Origin: Agromyces sp.
GTDB taxonomy: Bacteria; Actinomycetota; Actinomycetes; Actinomycetales; Microbacteriaceae
Length of the DNA: 5,608 nt
Assembly (NCBI GenBank): GCA_031178025.1
Contig: JAPSJU010000148.1
Location: 1-5,608, forward strand
Direction: 5' to 3'
The notes below the pieces were generated by a model. The model had not been told where the DNA came from and did not search any database. It saw only the letters and a program-made list of their open reading frames with translations. Below, piece after piece: positions 1 through 3,265 of this stretch. The first letter of the stretch is position 1; each line of letters opens with the position of its first letter. The position numbers were made by a program, and so were the translations under genes.

Positions 1-1025
1 AGCTCGACGACGGCGACGATGCGCTCGCCGAGGAGGTCGTGCGGTTCCCCGACGAGCGCCACGGAGGCGAGCCCGGGCAGGTCGGCGAGTCGCGCCTCGA
101 TCTCCTCGGCGATCACGGTCGCCCCTGCCGTGGTGATCGCGGCATCGCCGCGGCCGAGCACCCGGAACGCGTCGTCGGGTCCGCGTGCGACGAGGTCGCC
201 CACGGTCGCATAGCCGTCGTCATCGCGGCGCAGCATGCCCCCACCGACGACGCCGAGCGCCAGGTAGGGCGAGCGCGCCCACAGCGCCTCACCACCCGCG
301 GTCGGGCGGAGCGCGACGTCGACGCCCGGGAACGGCATGAGACGACCCGGCTCGCCCGCCGCGACGAAGCTCAGTTCTGCGGCACCGTAGTACTCGAGCA
401 CGCGGATGCCGCGCGCGGCCGCCCGCGAGGCCAGTGCGTCGCTCATGGCGCCTCCGGCGACGACTGCGGTCCGGGGCAGCGGCGCGCCGTCGAGGAGGCG
501 TGCGAGCCGCGTCGGGGTCACGTGCGTCGCCGTCGCGTCGTCGAGCCGATCGCCGACGGAGGCTCCCAGGCGGAGCGCATGGAGGGCGGCGTACAGCTGC
601 ATCGAGACGTGGAGCGGACCCGTGACGGCCACCCGGTCGGCGGCAGTGAGGCCCATGAGGTCGGCGAGCGGTGCCGCCGAGGCGAGCCACGACGCGTTCG
701 TGCGGCCGACGATGCGCCCTTCGCCGGCCGCATCCGACGAGCCCGAGGTGCGCAGTGCGAGCTCCGTACCGGCGGGAAGCCGATCGGCGATCGCTGCGGC
801 GTCTGCCGCGTCGCCGCCGACGAGCACCGGGCGTGCCCGTTCGATCGAGGCGAGCACCGTCGTCACGAGCGTCACCGGGTCGGTACCGACCGGGCAGGCG
901 ACCGGGCCGGCGCCCTCGGGGAGCCGGGTCCGTGCCACCGCGCGCGCGAGGGCTGCGTAGGTGATCGCATCGCCCCGGAAGGCGAGGGCGGTGTCGCCCG
1001 GTGCGCCGCCGAGCCAGCTCGTCAT
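1..1025 (-). CDS. AMP-forming acyl-CoA ligase, MenE/FadD-like, C-terminus cut by window edge
   Basis: This is an ANL-superfamily adenylating enzyme. Such enzymes activate a carboxylic acid with ATP and then load it onto CoA. The reading frame is open for 341 codons from ATG 1025 to the left edge. Visible core motifs are the phosphate-binding loop TSGSS at residues 93-97, the A5-type EYYGAAE at 211-217, GDL at 276-278 and the hinge region GRGD at 291-294, followed by a typical EEIEARL helix. The loop is degenerate: after TSGSS it reads DAAGEGR rather than TGxPK. The N-terminal part is very short, since this loop lies near residue 170-190 in usual FadD proteins. That size is closer to compact actinobacterial MenE (o-succinylbenzoate-CoA ligase). 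The A10 lysine lies outside the window. The start overlaps the bioY stop as ATGA, so translation is probably coupled. Substrate is unknown: the bioY partner suggests a fatty-acid or biotin-linked acid as in B. subtilis YhfT, but MenE cannot be excluded. The family is clear; the specific function is not. Confidence 0.86.
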   Translation of the reverse strand, partial: MTSWLGGAPGDTALAFRGDAITYAALARAVARTRLPEGAGPVACPVGTDPVTLVTTVLASIERARPVLVGGDAADAAAIADRLPAGTELALRTSGSSDAAGEGRIVGRTNASWLASAAPLADLMGLTAADRVAVTGPLHVSMQLYAALHALRLGASVGDRLDDATATHVTPTRLARLLDGAPLPRTAVVAGGAMSDALASRAAARGIRVLEYYGAAELSFVAAGEPGRLMPFPGVDVALRPTAGGEALWARSPYLALGVVGGGMLRRDDDGYATVGDLVARGPDDAFRVLGRGDAAITTAGATVIAEEIEARLADLPGLASVALVGEPHDLLGERIVAVVE

Positions 1026-1678
1026 GCGACCGCGTCGGGGTTCCTGCGTGGCTGCCACGGCCACGGCCGCGGGGCGACCAGGCCCGGCCACGCACGGTGC
1101 ACGCGCTTGGCGACCACCACCGCGACCACGACCTTCACGAGGTCGCCCGGGAGGAACTTCACCGAATCGAGCAGCGCGGCTCCGATCGGCAGGCCGGTGA
1201 TCCAGGCGAGCACGGGGATGCCGACGAGGTACACCGCGACGATGCCGCCGAGGGCCGTCGCGCCGAGGGCCGGCAGCATCCGGTACCGAGGCAGCAGGCG
1301 TGCCGTGAACCAGCCGATCACGGCGGCGCCGGCGAGCCAGCCGAGGAGGTAGCCGACGGACGGCCCGACGAAGACCCCGAGCCCGCCTCGACCCCCGGAC
1401 AGGAGCGGGAGTCCTGCAGCGACGAGGACGATGACGAGGAGGACGGCGAGCGTGCCCTTCCGTGCGCCGAGGATCGCGCCGGCGAGCATCACGCCGAGCG
1501 TCTGGAAGGTGATCGGCACGGGGGTGCCGCCGATCGCGATGGCGCCGGGCAGCCCGAGCGCGGCGATGAGCGCGGCGAAGACGGCGATCTGTGCGAGGTC
1601 GGCGGATCGGATGCTCGCGCCGCGGTCGGTGCCGTACTCGGCGGTCGCCTCCGGTGAGGTCTGCTGGGGGGCGCTCAT
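1022..1678 (-). CDS. bioY: Biotin transporter substrate-binding subunit BioY
   Basis: BioY is the membrane S-component of the energy-coupling-factor (ECF) biotin transporter and binds biotin at the outer face of the cytoplasmic membrane. The 218-residue product is close to the family size of about 190-200 plus a hydrophilic N-terminal tail of about 25 residues. Family hallmarks are VPITFQTLGVMLAGAILGARKG-type sequence at residues 54-75, the glycine-rich GLPLLSGGRGGLGVF at 89-103 with GPSVGYLLGW at 105-114, and FLPGDLVK at 175-182. D179 and K182 have the spacing of the Asp/Lys pair that contacts biotin in the Lactococcus BioY structure. Around six hydrophobic segments are present. The start is ATG 1678, six bases from a near-perfect AGGAGG. 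No ECF ATPase (BioM) or T-component (BioN) is adjacent, so this BioY is either solitary or uses a shared ECF module encoded elsewhere. It is followed by, and overlaps, an acyl-CoA ligase gene. Confidence 0.95.
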   Translation of the reverse strand: MSAPQQTSPEATAEYGTDRGASIRSADLAQIAVFAALIAALGLPGAIAIGGTPVPITFQTLGVMLAGAILGARKGTLAVLLVIVLVAAGLPLLSGGRGGLGVFVGPSVGYLLGWLAGAAVIGWFTARLLPRYRMLPALGATALGGIVAVYLVGIPVLAWITGLPIGAALLDSVKFLPGDLVKVVVAVVVAKRVHRAWPGLVAPRPWPWQPRRNPDAVA

Positions 1679-1682
1679 CGAT

Positions 1683-1691
1683 CTCCTCCTC
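1683..1691 (-). promoter_or_regulatory. Strong ribosome binding site of bioY
   Basis: On the minus strand the sequence reads GAGGAGGAGATCG directly before ATG 1678. The AGGAGG core is six to seven bases from the start, which is close to ideal. It fixes the bioY start and suggests efficient translation. The other genes here have weaker sites or none. Confidence 0.8.
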
Positions 1692-1702
1692 GTGGTGTCG
1701 GC

Positions 1703-1728
1703 CGGGCGGAAGCCCGAAGATCACGCTA
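1703..1728 (-). promoter_or_regulatory. Possible bioY promoter -10 element with a short leader hairpin
   Basis: The minus strand carries TAGCGT at 1728-1723, which fits the actinobacterial TANNNT -10 pattern. No convincing -35 was found at 17-19 bases. Transcription starting about seven bases downstream would begin near 1716, exactly where a small hairpin starts: CGGGC, loop TTCC, GCCCG (1716-1703). The hairpin ends 11 bases before the ribosome binding site. I saw no match to the BirA box (TTGTTAAC with its inverted copy) or to the C. glutamicum BioQ site. The same hexamer occurs before the 62-residue gene at 2567-2562. Confidence 0.25.
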
Positions 1729-1802
1729 CGAAAGAGGCGGAAGCGCGTGCTCGACGCCGCCGTACAAGATCGGCGCCCGTATTTTGGAAGGCCGACGCCG
1801 GG

Positions 1803-2216
1803 TCAGGCGGCGCGGGCCTCGATCGCGACCGGATGGTCGGTCGTGGCGGCGGCTTCGGACTCGGCCGCCGGCTCGGCCCACAGCACGAGCGGAGCGGGCT
1901 CCCAGCTGAGGGCGAGCGGTTCGTCGTCGGCCGGCACGACGACTGCCACCGCGTCGCGCTCGCCGAGCACGGTGCGCGTCAACGCGGCGGCGATCTGGTG
2001 CGTGAGCATCGCGTCGAAGATGTGATCCGTCTCGTCGCCGGTGCGGCGCACGAGGGACCAGGTGCCACCGGGTCCGATGAACTCGGCGAGGTTGGCATTC
2101 AGGAGCTCGAAGAGGTGTTCGCCGCGAAGGTCGGCCGCAGTGGGGCGCGGCATCGGGGCGGCGGCATGCGCTGAGGCTTGTGCTGCAAGCCGTGCTCTGC
2201 GCCAGCGGCGGAACAT
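1803..2216 (-). CDS. Uncharacterised 137-residue soluble protein
   Basis: I do not recognise a named family. The product starts with a basic stretch MFRRWRRAR, then an alanine-rich linker to about residue 25. A folded-looking core follows, with TAADLRGEHLFELLNANLAEF at 26-46 (predicted helix; 21 residues written here as two runs: TAADLRGEHLF, ELLNANLAEF). GPGGTWSLVRR lies at 48-58, and a helical segment DHIFDAMLTHQIAAALTRTV at 64-83. A beta-like stretch ending in LSWEPAPLVLWAEP precedes an Ala/Glu-rich tail. There are no membrane helices, signal peptide or cysteines. The start ATG 2216 has GAGAGGGG six bases upstream, better than the internal ATG at residue 22. It lies 124 bases upstream of bioY on the same strand and could share a transcript with it, but bioY has its own strong start signal. 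The low-complexity ends and ordered centre argue for a real protein; function unknown. Confidence 0.75.
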   Translation of the reverse strand: MFRRWRRARLAAQASAHAAAPMPRPTAADLRGEHLFELLNANLAEFIGPGGTWSLVRRTGDETDHIFDAMLTHQIAAALTRTVLGERDAVAVVVPADDEPLALSWEPAPLVLWAEPAAESEAAATTDHPVAIEARAA

Positions 2217-2240
2217 CGGTGGCCCCTCTCGGTGGTGTCG

Positions 2241-2254
2241 GAACCGTACGGTTC
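2241..2254. promoter_or_regulatory. Perfect 14-bp palindrome upstream of the 137-residue gene, possible operator
   Basis: GAACCGTACGGTTC is its own reverse complement, with no spacer. It lies 25-38 bases upstream of ATG 2216 (minus strand), where the promoter is expected. Its right half on that strand contains TACGGT, which fits a TANNNT -10 element. The core CGTACG recurs at 2258-2263, four bases beyond the palindrome. A homodimeric repressor site overlapping the promoter would look like this, but no regulator in the window is obviously paired with it. The TetR site at 2604-2640 has a different sequence. Confidence 0.4.
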
Positions 2255-2282
2255 GCTCGTACGGCGGGTCTGCTCCCAGTCT

Positions 2283-2298
2283 CCGGCCTCACGGCCGG
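2283..2298 (-). terminator. GC-rich hairpin with GTGA tetraloop, possible terminator
   Basis: On the minus strand CCGGCC, loop GTGA, GGCCGG forms a six-base-pair GC stem closed by a GNRA-type tetraloop. It lies 67 bases past the stop of the 62-residue gene and before the start of the 137-residue gene. No T-run follows, so it would be an atypical, actinobacterial-style terminator at best. A second hairpin, GCCCG with CGGGC (2322-2339, eight-base loop), lies closer to the stop. Confidence 0.3.
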
Positions 2299-2365
2299 GA
2301 TCGAGGGTGACACGCCGCAGTGCCCGGCGCGGAGCGGGCCCCGTGGGAGAGGATGCCGCGGCAGG

Positions 2366-2554
2366 CTACTCGATGAGCTCGGCGCGCTTCGACTCGTCGG
2401 CGACCGTGCCGATCGCGATCGCGAGGCTCGCCGCCCACGAGACCCACATCAGCAGCAGCCGCCAGTCGCGCGGACCGGAACTCGTCGCCTTGATGACACC
2501 GACCGCGCCGAAGATCGCACTGATCACTGCTCCGCTGAAGAGGTACTTGCGCAT
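2366..2554 (-). CDS. Small two-helix membrane protein, function unknown
   Basis: This is a 62-residue protein with two clear hydrophobic helices, about residues 4-23 (YLFSGAVISAIFGAVGVIKA) and 33-52 (LLLMWVSWAASLAIAIGTVA). They are joined by a short polar turn containing GPRDW and followed by a charged tail DESKRAELIE. By the positive-inside rule MRK at the start favours a cytoplasmic N-terminus, and the hairpin would put the tail on the same side. I do not recognise a family. Upstream of ATG 2554 there is no good Shine-Dalgarno sequence; instead TAGCGT lies exactly seven bases before the ATG, as in leaderless actinobacterial transcripts. The gene is divergent from the TetR gene, and its start is 50 bases from the nearest operator half, so shared control is possible but unproven. 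The hydrophobic pattern and the sensible start make it likely to be real. Confidence 0.75.
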   Translation of the reverse strand: MRKYLFSGAVISAIFGAVGVIKATSSGPRDWRLLLMWVSWAASLAIAIGTVADESKRAELIE

Positions 2555-2561
2555 GCCGTCA

Positions 2562-2567
2562 ACGCTA
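2562..2567 (-). promoter_or_regulatory. Possible -10 element of a leaderless transcript for the 62-residue gene
   Basis: The minus strand shows TAGCGT (2567-2562), then seven bases, then ATG 2554. This fits TANNNT placed one helical step before a transcription start at the A of the ATG. No clear -35 is present. The absence of a ribosome binding site supports the leaderless reading. Confidence 0.35.
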
Positions 2568-2603
2568 CCGCGAGGGTGCGGGCGCTGGGAGTCATCCGAG
2601 AAT

Positions 2604-2640
2604 CTGACCGATCGGCCAGAAGCTGACCGATCGGTCAGCT
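2604..2640. promoter_or_regulatory. Tandem palindromic operator, probably bound by the adjacent TetR-family repressor
   Basis: Two related inverted repeats stand side by side. Site 1 is CTGACCGATCGGCCAG at 2604-2619, with one mismatched pair. Site 2 is CTGACCGATCGGTCAG at 2623-2638, perfect and extending to AGCTGACCGATCGGTCAGCT at 2621-2640. Centres are 19 bases apart. Paired palindromes of this size just ahead of a TetR-family gene are the standard layout for autoregulation. Site 2 fills the space between the expected -35 and the -10 of the tetR gene, so binding should block RNA polymerase. The sites lie in the gap between two divergent genes and may also affect the 62-residue gene. Confidence 0.75.
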
Positions 2641-2645
2641 ACCGT
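2640..2645 (+). promoter_or_regulatory. Possible -10 element of leaderless tetR-MMPL transcript
   Basis: TACCGT fits TANNNT and is followed by GATCCC and then ATG 2652, so transcription would start at or next to the start codon. No purine-rich ribosome binding site precedes the ATG. The first base is the last base of the 20-bp palindrome, so repressor and polymerase would compete. A -35 consensus is not evident around 2616-2622. Confidence 0.4.
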
Positions 2646-2651
2646 GATCCC

Positions 2652-3254
2652 ATGTCCGCAGATGCCGCACCGATCACGCGCGTACGCGCCGCCGACGAGT
2701 TGAAGCACGTCGCCCTCGAGCAGTTCGCCAGCGCCGGATTCGCCGGGTCCTCGCTGCAGCACATCGCCGACCGCGCGGGGTACTCGAAATCGAGCGTCCT
2801 GTACCACTACGCCTCGAAGGAGGCGCTACTCGAGGCGGCCATCGAGCCCGCCATCGCGGAGTTCGAGGCGGTGCTCGACGAGTTCCTGACGAATCGGGGG
2901 AGCGAGCGTCGCCGTCGGCTCGTCGACGACGTCGTGCGCCTCCTGCTCGCGCACCGCGAGGCCGTGCACGTCTTCCTCTTCCAAGGACCGAGCCTCGACC
3001 TTCCGATCATCGCGCGCGCCAATGCCGCGGTGCGCCGCCTCGCCGCAGCCATCCACGAGGAGCGGGAGAGCGTCGCCGAGCAGGTCCGGTTCGGCGTCGC
3101 CCTGGGCGGCGCGGCCTTCCTGCTCACCGCGGGCCGATCCTTCGCCGAGGAGGACGCGCTCCCGAGCGACGACGAACTCCGTGAGGCGCTGCGCACCGTG
3201 CTCACCGAGTTGCTCATCCCGTCCGGCCGGCACCGACCGACCTCCGACCACTGA
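2652..3254 (+). CDS. TetR/AcrR-family transcriptional repressor
   Basis: The 200-residue protein has the length and layout of one-component TetR regulators: an N-terminal DNA-binding three-helix domain and a C-terminal ligand-binding and dimerisation domain. Residues 16-30 (ELKHVALEQFASAGF) form helix 1. SLQHIADRAGYSKSSVLYHY at 34-53 is the helix-turn-helix, closed by SKEALLEAAI, a family signature. The C-terminal domain is helical and carries no recognisable ligand signature. ATG 2652 was chosen because the frame is open far upstream, but an earlier start would run through the operator and a divergent gene, and the protein already begins just before helix 1 as usual. It is probably leaderless. 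It most likely represses itself and the MMPL exporter 11 bases downstream, with release by an exported compound. The inducer cannot be read from the sequence. Confidence 0.94.
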   Translation: MSADAAPITRVRAADELKHVALEQFASAGFAGSSLQHIADRAGYSKSSVLYHYASKEALLEAAIEPAIAEFEAVLDEFLTNRGSERRRRLVDDVVRLLLAHREAVHVFLFQGPSLDLPIIARANAAVRRLAAAIHEERESVAEQVRFGVALGGAAFLLTAGRSFAEEDALPSDDELREALRTVLTELLIPSGRHRPTSDH

Positions 3255-3265
3255 CCGAGGCATCC

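Noticed and set aside
39..1352. A 437-codon open frame on the plus strand opposite the ligase and the end of bioY.
   Set aside because: It has low-complexity Arg/Gly/Ala-rich composition and crosses the boundary of two clear minus-strand genes. It is a shadow frame.
1770..1802. A weak inverted repeat (CGGCGTC with GGCGCCG) after the 137-residue gene, considered as a terminator.
   Set aside because: The loop is 16-17 bases, one pair is G-T, and no T-run follows; the AT-rich patch lies inside the loop.
1679..1802. Search for a BirA box, BioQ site or biotin-related riboswitch upstream of bioY.
   Set aside because: No match to TTGTTAAC-type or TGAAC/GTTAC-type inverted sites was visible, and no structured leader beyond a short hairpin.
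1726..2313. A 195-codon minus-strand frame overlapping the 137-residue gene.
   Set aside because: It is Arg/Pro-rich and without fold-like pattern; the overlapping 137-residue frame has a better start signal and a balanced core.
2178..2651. An in-frame upstream extension of the TetR gene.
   Set aside because: It would read through the palindromic operator and the divergent 62-residue gene, and TetR proteins normally begin just before helix 1, as they do from ATG 2652.
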